Positions 23,086 through 34,800 of a DNA stretch of 64,000 nt are shown in pieces. Below the pieces are notes generated by a model, which made no database searches, was not told the origin of the DNA, and saw only the letters and a program-made list of their open reading frames with translations. Position numbers and translations under genes: made by a program. The number at the start of each line of letters is the position of its first letter. Positions within the stretch are counted from its first letter, which is position 1. Source of the DNA: Urophycis tenuis (lineage: Eukaryota; Chordata; Actinopteri; Gadiformes; Phycidae); contig JAXIVH010000008.1 in NCBI GenBank assembly GCA_036785325.1, positions 4,464,104 to 4,528,103 on the forward strand, read 5' to 3'.

Positions 23086-24134
23086 CTAGGGTATCTCTCC
23101 CTGGAGCCTCTGGACGATGTGGGTGAGATCTAAACTCTGTGTTAGGGTCCTCAGCAGCGTCTCGTCATTCTGAATCCCTTCCATGAACTCGTCGTAGGAC
23201 AGCTCACCTGGAAACAACAGACAGGAGGAGGAGGAGGAGTGAGGAGGAGTACGTACACAGACACCAAGACATAAGTCAGCAAGAAGACAAACAGAAGCCA
23301 CACAATATCTTAGGATTTGGCCTGTAGAGAAAAATAGAGTGTCTGTAGAGATCTAGTCAGTTTTTACATATTTACTCATTCATTAAAATGTTATATAAAT
23401 ATAATATATAAATATAGACTTTTTAGTGAATGAGCCATAATTGTTTAAAATGGAACAGAAGCTGATGTAAAAGAAAAAAAAATAGCCCCATTGATCTTTA
23501 TATTACAATTGTAAGTGAGATGAACAATCTGTAGCAGACTGTTGTCCTGCTAACTTCATTATATTGTATTGTTCTGTGACCATTAGGCGATATTTTCTGA
23601 AATAAACATTGCAACACGAAAAAAAAAAGTCCAGAGAGCCTCACCGTCACAGTTGAGGTCAATCTTGTCGAACACCATGTTCGTAAAATCCTCTGCAGAC
23701 ATGTCGTTGTGAGTTCCGTTGATTGCGCGGATAGACTACGTGAGGAAGACAGAAAAGTCCCATTCAAAAAACAGGCGGTCGACATGATGCTCCCTACCGT
23801 GTCACGATAGCACGTTTGCACCACTAGATGGCCTCCTAACTCTGGGCGACCCAATTGACCCGCCTCCCACCACGCGTCGAATTAGCCAGGATTAACATGG
23901 GGGGGTATCCCCGTGGGTCATCATAGTGAGTGACTCGCCCAGGGGTCTCTCCCGGTTATGACGGTTATAGCCCCGGCTTACCTTAACGATAAGCAGCAGC
24001 TCGTCGCGGTCGATGCACCCGCTGCCGTCGACATCGTAGAGTTTAAAATACCAGCGGAGCTTCTGTTGGACTTCTCCCTTCAACACCAGGCTCAGTGCGG
24101 CCACGTACTCCATGAAGTCAATGTAGCCATCCTT

Positions 24135-24215
<81 letters not shown>

Positions 24216-25214
24216 ACACACACACACACACGCGCGCACGCGCACGCACACACACACAATCACAATGTCAGTGCTGTTGAAGTTAGGTAGGCTACTTGCA
24301 TGCTTTAAGTTTAATCTAATAAACTAGTTGTTCAAGTGCATGCATTGATATAATCCAGACCTCTGGACGATATCAATCCCCTATGACTAGGTTATTTTCG
24401 TGTTGTTATTTTTGCCTCAAAGCCCATCAGAGTACGTATGAAATCAGTTGTCAGTTTGACTGAGGGCCCCCCTGCATGTTTACATAACTCTCCAGTCGCC
24501 GTAAGAGGAGTTAGTGGGATAAGCCCCTTGTAAGTGGCTAAAGTCCCCTCTAGATAGATCACACAATAACACATGACCTGCAGTGGTGAAAAGATGACTT
24601 CAAAGCAAGACTGCAAAACAACAAATATTTGCGGTGAGGCGAATCGGTTTCTGCTCATACGTTCTCCTGATAATCAGACAAGAAGAGCCTTTCTCTTTAC
24701 AGATAATGGAAATGTGGGCAGACTGTTGTTTTTGTTATTATAATGCTACCATGCTCTCCCTTATTGACTAGTTCACATCTTTGCTTTGACTCCAAATAAA
24801 ACAACACCGTTTCCCGCTCCACTTTAGCACATTAGCTTTGGGTTTCCTCAGAGTTTAAAGTACACAGCGTTGGCAGGATAATCCAGAGGTGGAGGGTTCT
24901 ACTCCCAGCCGAGAGGTTCTGGTGCCCTGACCTCTCTGCCCTGTGCACCTGTACCCGGGCATCGCTGAGCCCAGGGTCCAAACAGCAAACGGACAGCACA
25001 CAATCTGAAGGCTTACGTTGTTCATGTCAAACGTTGAGAACATGGACTTGGCGTAGGCGTCTGAGGACTCCGACAGGTTCTTCAGGCCAAAGAACTTCTT
25101 GAATTCGTAGTAGGTGAGCAGTCCGGAGGGGCACTCGGTCATGAATTTCCTGTACCACTGGTGACTCTGGCAGTTGTTCATGTCCTCCAGTGTGGCTCCG
25201 CTCGTATTCCCCAT
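23086..25214 (-). CDS. guca1: Guanylate cyclase activating protein (GCAP, photoreceptor Ca sensor)
   Basis: GCAPs regulate retinal guanylate cyclase as Ca2+ falls in light. Exons (high to low) are 25214-25017, 24131-23982, 23735-23645 and 23207-23086: 561 nt, 186 aa. Met-Gly start gives an N-myristoylation site. The first EF-hand carries the ECPSG sequence that disables it in GCAPs. Loops EF2 (63-74, DMNNDGYIDFME), EF3 (99-110, DVDGSGCIDRDE) and EF4 (142-153, DLNCDGELSYDE) keep their acidic ligands. The family signature HQWYRKFMTECPSG and GLKNLS are present. The EF2 loop is split by intron 1. EF4 has Cys145 where Gly is usual. The C-terminus is short. It could be guca1a or one of the extra teleost paralogues (guca1d/e/g); a tree is needed, so the symbol is given at family level. 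Confidence 0.9.
24132..24258. repeat. (CA)n abutting guca1 exon 2
   Basis: About 38 uninterrupted CA units from 24136, then an imperfect CA/CG tail. On the sense strand it is (TG)n running to within 4 bp of the exon 2 acceptor (TGTCAAG|GATGG). Confidence 0.97.
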
Positions 25215-25678
25215 GGTCAGTCCTTAGAGACGTTAACACAGCTGACGTCCACGCTGTGAGTCCTGTCCAGGCGATCCCAGAAAGTGTGGAAGAAAGAGAG
25301 GGACCAGGTTTGCTCCTGGGACAGTAAGTATCCACGCCAGCCAATCAGCCGTCTGTGCGCTGGGAAAGCTCGGCAGTTGTAATCTTCTTAAAAGCCTCCA
25401 AGCACCATGATGTATATATATCATCTTCAGAGAGCCAACCAGCTGAAGATGCTCCTCACAGTATGCAAAGCAAACAGCGTCCCTGTTAATGCAGCTCTTT
25501 AAACGACGCTAGTCAAATGAGCTGCCATGCAAAGCCATGGCCATAGCGAGGGAAATCGCTGTGTAAAGTGACGGACTGTGAATGCTCTTGTGTTCATTTC
25601 CATATGAAAGCATCGACTGTAGCAGTGATACATGACACAAGGTGAGATCTCCAGCCTAGCTCTTTTTATTTTGCAGCG

Positions 25679-26218
25679 CTAGCGGCGGCTCTGGCGGCCG
25701 GGCAGGCCGGCGTCCACGCCACTGCAGCGGCGCCGGTGGTCCGTGTCCCAGGAGAACCGGTACCCGAAGGTGGGCCGCAGCGCGGTGCAGAAGGGGGCCA
25801 GGGAGTTGGACCACTGCGCTGGTTCTGGCTGTGTCTGGGAGGCGGAGGGCGGGCTGACTGGGGGCAGCTGAACCCTGGCAGCTTGTGGCTGCTGTGGTTG
25901 TGTGCTCTGCCAGTAGAAGACCAGGGCCTCTATGTGTCGGTCCACCACCTTGTTCCGGCTGGCGTTGACAGGAACCAGCGTCCGCAGCGGATTCATCGAT
26001 AGCTGAAGAAAGACAGACGGGGAACATGGCGGAAATGACAAGGCTCTGAGCATGAAGAGGACAGTGCTCAGGTTCAACCATTATTGTCAAATTAGCACAC
26101 CATGACACACGCAACCATCAAACCTTCTCACTGCGATCTAAAGTGATTTAGTTTTCCCTAAAGCACGTCAGCCACCAGTTACCTTAGGCCTGCCTGAGGC
26201 CTCTCTGTCTGAAGCCAT
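25679..26218 (-). CDS. Small two-exon gene, possible GUCA1ANB counterpart
   Basis: Not recognised by sequence. Exon 1 is 26218-26183 (MASDREASGRPK, donor AAG|gtaact). Exon 2 is 26002-25679 (acceptor TTTCTTCAG). Together they give 360 nt, 119 aa, in frame. An AATAAA on the same strand at 25670-25665 lies only about 9 bp past the stop, so this is a complete, compact 3' end. The protein starts polar, has a likely helix (RNKVVDRHIEALVFYWQS), a Pro/Gln-rich middle and ends FGYRFSWDTDHRRR plus a basic tail. It has no signal peptide or membrane segment. It lies about 0.46 kb upstream of guca1 on the same strand, where human GUCA1ANB sits relative to GUCA1A. Homology is inferred from position only. 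The ATG context (TCAATGG) is moderate. Confidence 0.55.
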
Positions 26219-27770
26219 TGAAGTGAGTGGCAACAATGTGGTTGTGGCCCCCAAAACTCTCCCTATTCTTCAGCAGTACTAGCCTGTCGCTCTCGGCCAA
26301 GTTCAGCTGAATGTGAACAATCGTGTTGATGAATAGTTCTTTAAAAGCCTTCGGAATCAGAGTCTCAGCCAGACCAAGACCAAGGCCCTTTATGATGTCA
26401 CCTCAGAGTTCTCTACTTATTGAACTTGTTTCTCCATTGGAACTTTCACCACCGCCTCACAGACATAATGCAAATCACCAGATCCGATTTCTCTTTGGTC
26501 AAACAATAAGTGACTCAGCACATCCTGGTAGAAACAGCTCCCACAGCGGGAAGCGTGAGTTTCCTCCTGTGGGAATGAACCTCCTACCCACGGTGTTATC
26601 TTCACATCTCAAAGTGTTTTGGGTCTAAACAAAACACAAAAAACACAAAATCTCTTAAAAAAAAACCCCCTCCAGTGCTTCAGGTGGCACAGCGAACAGG
26701 AAACCCCACTTCCCTGTGATGTCAGAGCATGTCTCTGAAAGAGGTCATCCCTGTGCAGCAAACTGTATGCACACGTCTGGAGCCGCAGCCGCCTACAGGA
26801 GCAGCTCGCTGTAGACGTAGCGCGGGTGAGGTGCAGGTGAAGGCCACAGGGAGGCCCATGCCGGTACATTCTAGACATTTCTGCAGCAGGGCATGGTTGA
26901 TTCCCACACAGAGGAACAGGCTGGACCAGTCCTGTTAGTCTGCAACCATGTGGAGGCAGAGGCGGAGCACACGGCCTACAACCACCTCACCCAAACGACC
27001 CCAGACGGATTACAATATGTCCATGGCAACCAATGAATCCACCACCTTACCAACCAGTATGCATTTGTTTATATTATACCACGCAATTCATATTTGAAGC
27101 CCACCAGACACAGAATTGTGACTCTAGAAAAATAGACTTTTTGTAGACACAATAATTATTGTGTATTATTGTTCTTCAATTAATTGTAACAAATGGCTTC
27201 TGTTTGAATGGTTTGCCTGCTGTGATGATGCAGTGTTTGGCTGAAGTTCATCCCATTGTGCTGCTCTGTTCACAGGTCACATGCAGGGCAGAGCTGGGTG
27301 GTTGTTGTTGTGGGGTCTTACATGGTCGGGGTCAGCCCACCTAGAGCTTAGAGGGTTCCTGATCCTCTTTAGAGGAGGATCTTCACCATGTCTTCAGAGT
27401 TTGCCTGCTGAGATCACACAGGGCAACCTTAAGTTGACCACAAAGTCAATCCACAATCAAACAAAAACCTTAATTTGGACCGCAGAGAAAATACACAAGA
27501 CAAGAGACAAGAGAGCAGTTATTTCTAACAATGTAGGCCTACCAATTTACTAGAGGTGGCCTACGGGGCGACTGATGTTTTAGTAAAGGTGTGAAGATCA
27601 CATCATCACATGGATCACTGGATGCTCTATCAGTGTTCAAAATATGTTTCAGTATAATCTCACCACAAATGATATATATTTTTTTTATCTAGGCCGCTTG
27701 ATTACTTTTGTAGCACTGTAGAATAACTTTAATGAAGTAGCAGTGAATTCATAGTGAATTTATAATTTAT
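26219..27770. other. Intergenic, no supported gene
   Basis: Between the small gene and the MITE-like palindrome. On the minus strand, open but unlinked frames occur near 26214-26414, 26417-26605 and 26722-26907. They have different frames and no matching splice sites that I could join, so I do not call them exons. Part of 26219-26420 may be 5' UTR of the small gene. Confidence 0.4.
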
Positions 27771-27771
27771 A

Positions 27772-28330
27772 AAGCACGTTCCTACATGATTATTCATTAG
27801 TAAGCAATTCATAATCATTTCAAAGATATTAATAATATAGATAATGGCTTATAAGATCATTCATAAAGTGTGAGTTGATGATTAACAAACAATTCACAAT
27901 GTGTAACACTTTTTAAGCTGTTAATATGCTGCAATTCATGATCAGATAGTTCAGATAGTTATAAACCATTACTTAAGACTTGAGTGTGAGCACATCTAAA
28001 GTGAGATTTATCTCTGCCTTACTACTAGTTACAAATTATTACTTTGTAGTTGTAATACTTGAGCCTTTAAGTGTCATTGATAAATGCTTGCATGGTCCTC
28101 ACTTTAGATGAGCTCACAGAAAGTAATTAACCTTTCAACTACCTTTTGAGTAGCAAGTGTTTATGAACCATTATTTAGGCCAAATATAAATAGTTAGTAA
28201 ATCATTAACTTACGTTTTATAAATTATCTTATAAACCACGAGGCTATCTCATAAACAATTATCGTGTCATTATTAACAACGTATAACTGATTATGAATTG
28301 TTTACCAATGATTCATCTCGGGACACGCTA
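27772..28330. mobile_element. Palindromic AT-rich MITE-like element
   Basis: The left arm 27790-27816 (ATTCATTAGTAAGCAATTCA then TAATCA) is matched in reverse complement by the right arm 28288-28315 (TGATTATGAATTGTTTACCA then ATGATTCA). Weaker pairing continues outward to about 27772 and 28330. The interior repeats ATTCATAA, TTATAAA and AACAATT words in both orientations. It has no coding capacity, and I could not define a target duplication. Confidence 0.55.
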
Positions 28331-28869
28331 CACTCAATATTTGAGCTACTATATTTTTGCTTCAAAGTATGCAGTTTTATTCCCTCAGGAACATGTGTCA
28401 ATTCATTTGTATGTGTTTTAATGTCCATTAAAAATACAATCGTGTTACGGACAGTATATCTACTCCTTTACATAGGAAATACGTAACATGATATTTAAAA
28501 AACGATATCACAAAAACAAAGGTCAGTTTTCAACACAATTGATCCGCAGGTGTTCAGATTTTAATTGGGACGTCATAAAGGTGTGCGCGGCTGCCAGCAG
28601 GCCTCACCTGCCCGCACAATGGAAGGACTGACGGGGAGAGCCGAGGGGGCGGGGCCAACTCCATTTTCTCTCCAAAGTTTTCATCAAATCAGTGGAGTCG
28701 AGTTTACCTTGTCTGACAGCGCACCTGCCTCGTCCCAGTCTCATGGGGCTGGAGATATTTTTGCTTTACAAACAAGGAATCACGATTTAACAAAATGTGT
28801 TAGGCCCACATTATTTTTTTTATATTCATAACGATTCATATCTAACGTAGGACGTGTACTTCAAAAATC

Positions 28870-31800
28870 ATGAAGAAGGGAGCTTTGAATTTTTTGGGTC
28901 GAAAGAACCAATCTCTTTTCGACACCAATAGGCCCATCCAGGTCGAGGAGATGGGTGAGTACGCCTTTCACACGTTCCCAGATACATTAGACTTGTTAGG
29001 ACTGTGAGTCCATTACTTGTGAGTCCATGACTTTCAATGGTGACGACTTGAGGGGTTGCCTTTGAAGTTCTGCATAAACACAGCCGTAAGGGATCGGGAT
29101 TGTCTAACACCAACCTCTGAGCCAAAGCCGTAAAAAAACACGCCTGGGACAACAATTTCTAGAACGGTTTTCATTTCACCGAGGATCGCTTGACTTTTTA
29201 CAAAAAGTTAAAGCAGGCCACCACCAATTGAACAACAAGTTGTCACTGTGCCACACGTAACGTGAGCCGGTCGTTTCTACTCGGGGCTCGACTGGTCATG
29301 AAGTCGTCCTTGACCGTTGCGGGGTTTGAAGGTGATCTGAGATCTACAATTTGATATTAAAACGACTACACAGTCAGACACATTTGCGTATGCAAAGCAG
29401 ACCGGAAGCGATGTATGGAAATGCATGCAGACGACAGCCATTCATTATCATTTGGGTTAGACTGATAACGTCTTCCTCACGCTTTAACTGGTGTATAAAG
29501 ACTGACGTGTGGAGCAAGAGCCAGCTGTTTGTTTGCTTGAACAGCGGTAGGATACAGATTGTTCTGTGACTAGGTAGGCTTACATTATAGGGCCAGTCAC
29601 CCTACAATTATTTCACGTTCAATGTTTAATTTTGTGATTAACCTGACCACAGATCTACATATAGCACACACTAAATATATATTTTTTGCTAAACATGTAA
29701 CAACTCAACCGACTCCCCGGTGTTTTACATCAGTAGATGGAAAATGGTCAGACAGCATCATGCTCGGTCCTAAGTGGCCTAATGGCTTCATTCTTCATTA
29801 CACAACTGAAAAAGGTTACGTGGAAGGATGGACATACTCAGACATGAGATGCGACCCGTCTCTCAACGGGGACTAACAGCCTGCTTAACATTGGAATGTA
29901 ACAAGAGTGAGACTGCTTTGAGACACCTTTCACTAAGTGTGACCCCCCCCCCCCCCCCCCCCATGGTGAACAACGCTGCAGGTCAAAAAGACATATTTTT
30001 GAACACAAGGTGCTGAGCATTTTGGGTCAAAGGTCATATGACCTCAGACTCAAGGCATCTTTCTCTAATTGGATACTTTCAAAAGGTGTGTATGAATACT
30101 CACAGTAATGCTGAATGCTGGAGCTGTGTAACAACTGATAAGAAGGGTAAAAAAAGAGGAAAAGGTAATTAAATGAAAGCCAATAACTCAATAACACACA
30201 GTCTTTATTTAAGCACTTTGTGGTCAACGTGAAAACTACCTTTGAAGGATTAGAGAAGAACAGGCTTATGTTGATTGACAACCAATAACAAACATCTCCA
30301 CAGTCCAGACTCGATGCGTTAGATTGTAGTTCTTCAGTAAGGAACAATGGACAGCTTGACAGGACGTTGTCACTGGCATGCATGTGAGGAAACACTTGAG
30401 CTCTCTGAACCCCCTCTGCTAAGCTACGCTTATGTAGCCGTGAAGCTAAAGCTAAACCAAAGCTAAAGCTAACTGACAGTCACAAGGTACCCTTTACCAT
30501 TTCTGTAGTGAAACCCAATGTGCCATACACTCAGATTTAAAGTGAATTGTTGTGTTGGGCCTTGCAGGGAACGGCCTGTCAGAGAACATGGATCTGGCGT
30601 TGGATTCGTCCGCCATCCCTGACACGGGCACGGCCAAAGTGCGCTCCAGGCCGTACGTGAACCTCAGCAAGCATATCGTGAGTTACCTTGAATAAACATT
30701 TATGTTGCCACGTGTTAAACATTTACCACACTTCAGTAAACATCCACGTTGGTCCAAGTTTAAGTTATAGTTTGTATAGTATAGGGGACTGCGTTCCATT
30801 GTACCAACATTCAATACCAGCGAATCAATGATGAGGGTGTGTTGCTGGCAGGACGCGATATTAACTAAATGTTCCAAACAGCCAAACGGCCTGCGCTCGC
30901 TCTCACAAGCAACACTTTGATTGCGTGTGGAAAAGGCCAATACAGGACCCTGCGTCTTGGTGTTTAGAACAGAACTATAAAGTCAAGTGAGCTTCACATT
31001 GTATTTCCAAGAAGCCACTTCCTTTAACAATTTATTACCCTTTCCCTTCGCCCTGCCAAAAGCTAAGAGAGCAGACTATCTCTCTAAATGAGTCTTTGAC
31101 ACGTGACTTTCTCCTCACAAGGTGTATGAGACGATGAAGCGCTGTCACCACGGCGATCAAATCAAATAGTTAAGGGTCATTGCGGTGTTGAGCCCGGGCC
31201 AGTCCCTCTGTCTGTGTTGTTGTCGCACACCCCCCCCCCCCGTGCGGGGAGTGTTCTGTGTGCTGTCTTTGTGGCATGCGTACGCGGAGGCACCACACCC
31301 AGCGCCACGCAGGGCTCCTGCAGCCCCGCCGCCGCGACCGTGGCGCCCTGACTCACCGGCAGAAAATCAATAGAAGAAATCAAACTGGGTTTGATGTGGC
31401 GTGTGCAACGCCACGCCCTCGGGCGCGTTGCGAAACACGCATTCCGTGGCGAGGACCTGCCGCATAATTGACAATCATTCCACTTGAGGCGTGGCATCGA
31501 TGGATTAAGGCATCACAGTTGTCACCTCAAAGAGAAAGGGCTTTTGTTTTTTTAGATGGGAAGCATGCACACGCCTCACTTTCTGCCGTGTCGCCCGCGA
31601 GTCAATGCAGTGGGCATCTTGAGGTTATTACACAACAGTGCTTGAGCTGTTGTGTCTGGCATCAGACCGTGGTGGTGGACAAGATGAGGTATTTGGTCTG
31701 TTGGGATTGTGTGTGCGTCAGCACAGCTGAACGGCCCGAACGGTTCTGAGATTTGCATTGATGGGGAGGAATTTATGAGTGTAACACTCATAAAACCCAT

Positions 31801-34800
31801 AACACTCATAAGACCTCAGTTCAATTCCCCTTTCCACTGTTAAGAGTACGACTCTAGTGCCAAACACAAATATATATCAACACAAATGTAACACTTGTTA
31901 TGCAAAATTAGTATTAACTTCTATCTCGTTTCCATTCCTGAAAGACAACAGACAGTTTACCTGTCACCTACTTTCAGTCAGCCTTGTTGACCGGGAATGC
32001 TTGGCAATGCTTTGTTATGCTTGCCTTGACTTCTAGCTTCTTATCAAATAAGTGACAAAACTGATTGTATGTTTCTGAAATGTATGGCATTTGGTAGGAC
32101 AGCATTGTTACATTAGCAAAAACTTTAGTAATAAAAATGTCTAAATGAAACTTATGGATCAATCACAGAGCATCATCATTACCAAGATTATCTTCATCAC
32201 ATCAATAATTGTGAGAGGTTTTGTTTTGTAAGAATCAGTTTTTATAAACTGCCCTTTAGAAGGACACATAGCGTGTTCAATCTGTTTGAGTCAACAGTGT
32301 TGTGTTTATTTATAGTTGTTCTCTCTCTCTCATTCTCTCTCAGTTTGTCCTTCCTTCTCACACCCATTCACGCAGACACACACACACATACACACACACA
32401 CAAGTCTGGTGAATGACAGCTCATCATTTTATTACTTGGAAGTGGTGCGTATATGCCTTCAACACTCCCTGTGAATATAAGGTGTTGCCTTCCCATCTCC
32501 GAGTTCTTGTTAAAAAAAATGTGTGACTCAGGCTGATGACTATAAGTTCTGCTATTATATTGACCTCAACTGCTAAATATGTAGCTTCATTACTGGATAG
32601 TGATTAACCCCCACTAAAGCTTTGTCATAACTGCATTGTGTATTTGGGTTAGGAAGAACTTGTGTCTTTGTCCCACACAAGCTGCCAGCTTTTCTGCATG
32701 GTGAGAAGCCATGTAAGAATCCCATGGGGTTTTTACCATTTAATTCATTGATACTTCCGTAACAATGCGACACGTGTGTAAGACATCAGAATTGCTAAGC
32801 TATTTGTGAGAATGTTTGGCGTCGCATTCGGCTTGTCCCAAAGAACTGGTTTGTTCACCGTGTCTTATTCCTTCCTTGAAAAAAAACAAACACTTCAGCG
32901 AGTCACAAGAGCAGAACCTCTTCCGTCCTCTCCTTTGTTCACACTTTGTTCACACTGGTAAATCTATCTTTGTTCACACTGGTGAATCTATTTCGGGGGC
33001 TAATTGAGTGCATTTTGCACCGGATCTGTTTCTCCACAGTCCTCCTCGGAGAATGGGCAGGGGGTTGCGGTTCCCACCCCGACGGTGCCTCTCTTCCACA
33101 TGTTCAACGGAGTGAAGAGCAACGCCTCAGGTGAGGGTTTGGGGCTCGGCGGACACAGATATGGGTTTGAGGTTTGCGGCGACAGAGCATTCCCTTGTCC
33201 TGGTGGGCCGGTCACCCTTCACGGCACCATCACAAGGATGGCCCTTTCACAACTTCTGGTTTAAATGTGTCCGAGCTGACCCACAAGTGTACTAGTGGAG
33301 CCGGAGTGAATGCATGTTATTAAAACTGAGATGCCGTGCACCAATGTTGGTGATAGAGGCCTGCAGACCGTTTCGTTTATTTATGTCTCAGCACACAGTC
33401 CTTGGTTGCTAAGTTGCTCATAATTAACCGCTTTATTTAAGGATGGCACGTCCTGACAAATATAATTTGAAAACAAATGCATCACTAATAGACCCTGCCT
33501 ACATCTTTGTTTGGAGAAGCTTATTGCATGTAGCACTCAAAGTCCTATTTTGGGCTATACAACTAAAATCGGTATTGTTTTCATATTTTCTGTGTTTTGC
33601 AGACGGAGATCAGCTGTCCATTGGATCAGCTACATCTGTTGAGGGGGACATATTTGTTCCTCCTCCACCTTCTGTGGCGCCCCCACCCCCACCAACACAG
33701 TTCGTCCTCCCTCCACCTGATTTTATGGGGGAACTAGACAGCCCTACTCTGGCAATGCTTCAGCGACCGGCGATGCCTCCTCCAAAACCTCCTTCACAGC
33801 CACCCGCATTACAGGATCTCACCTTGCTGAAACCGCCACCCATGACTCCTCCCAAGCCTCCGTCATCTTGCTCCAGTGCCTCAACCCAAATTTCTACACC
33901 ATCGACAAGCACAGTTCCAGATCTCCCCGATTGCCCAACATTTGCACCACCCAAACCCCCTTCCGAAAAGCTACAGAAATCAGGGAAGATTCCCCCACTA
34001 AAACCCACTCGTATGTCTTCAATCTCCGGCATAGATGGCTTCATCCCACCAAATTCTGCTCCTGCCTCCCACCAGATGAGCACCTTCTCCAGTTTCAATC
34101 CCCAGAACACTGCTAAACTTAACTATGCTCCTAAAACCTCCGTTCTCAGTGGACATGGGGACTCTGACACAAGGCCAAAGCAGATCTTGCTCTTGCAAGA
34201 CTCCAATCCAGCTGTCCAGGTAGATGGAAAAGCCTCACCCACTGCGCCGTCCAAACCGCTCCGTGGAACTGCGCCTGGTACCCAGCTGGACAAAGAACCT
34301 AAGGGGAACCTTCAACCTAACATTCCTTCAAAAGCAGCACAATTGCAACCTAAATCAGAGTCTAAACCATCTTCTAAACCACCAGTTCTTCCAGTGCTGC
34401 AGGAAAAGAGCCCTCCGCCGCCTCTTCCTCAGGTATCACCAAAGTTCAGGAGAGAAACTTTGAGTCCACATCTCTCAGCAGTTGCCCAGTCTCCCAGACA
34501 GAAGGGCCAATTCAGTCCCCTGTTAGATCGGAAACTGCAGAGCTTGAAGGGTTCCGAAGCAACTCGAGACGGACCCTCGACTTCTCCTCTGGCCCTGCTG
34601 CAGGCGGCCAAGGAAAGGGAGAAACACCGATCATCTGGCTTCCATGAAAGCAGCCCCAGGTCGAGTGTTAAGCACATGAACTCTACCCCCCACTCCTTTG
34701 TTATCACGCCGAGGTCAAACTCGGTCTCCTCCACAACCTCCGCTCAAGGCCTAGAAGAGGACTCAAAGCCAGAGGTCAACGCTTCAGGGCCCACGCCGAC

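Noticed and set aside
26214..26907. Protein-like open frames on the minus strand upstream of the small gene
   Set aside because: Three frames lack starts, lie in different phases and could not be joined by splice sites. They may be 5' UTR, chance or pseudogene debris.
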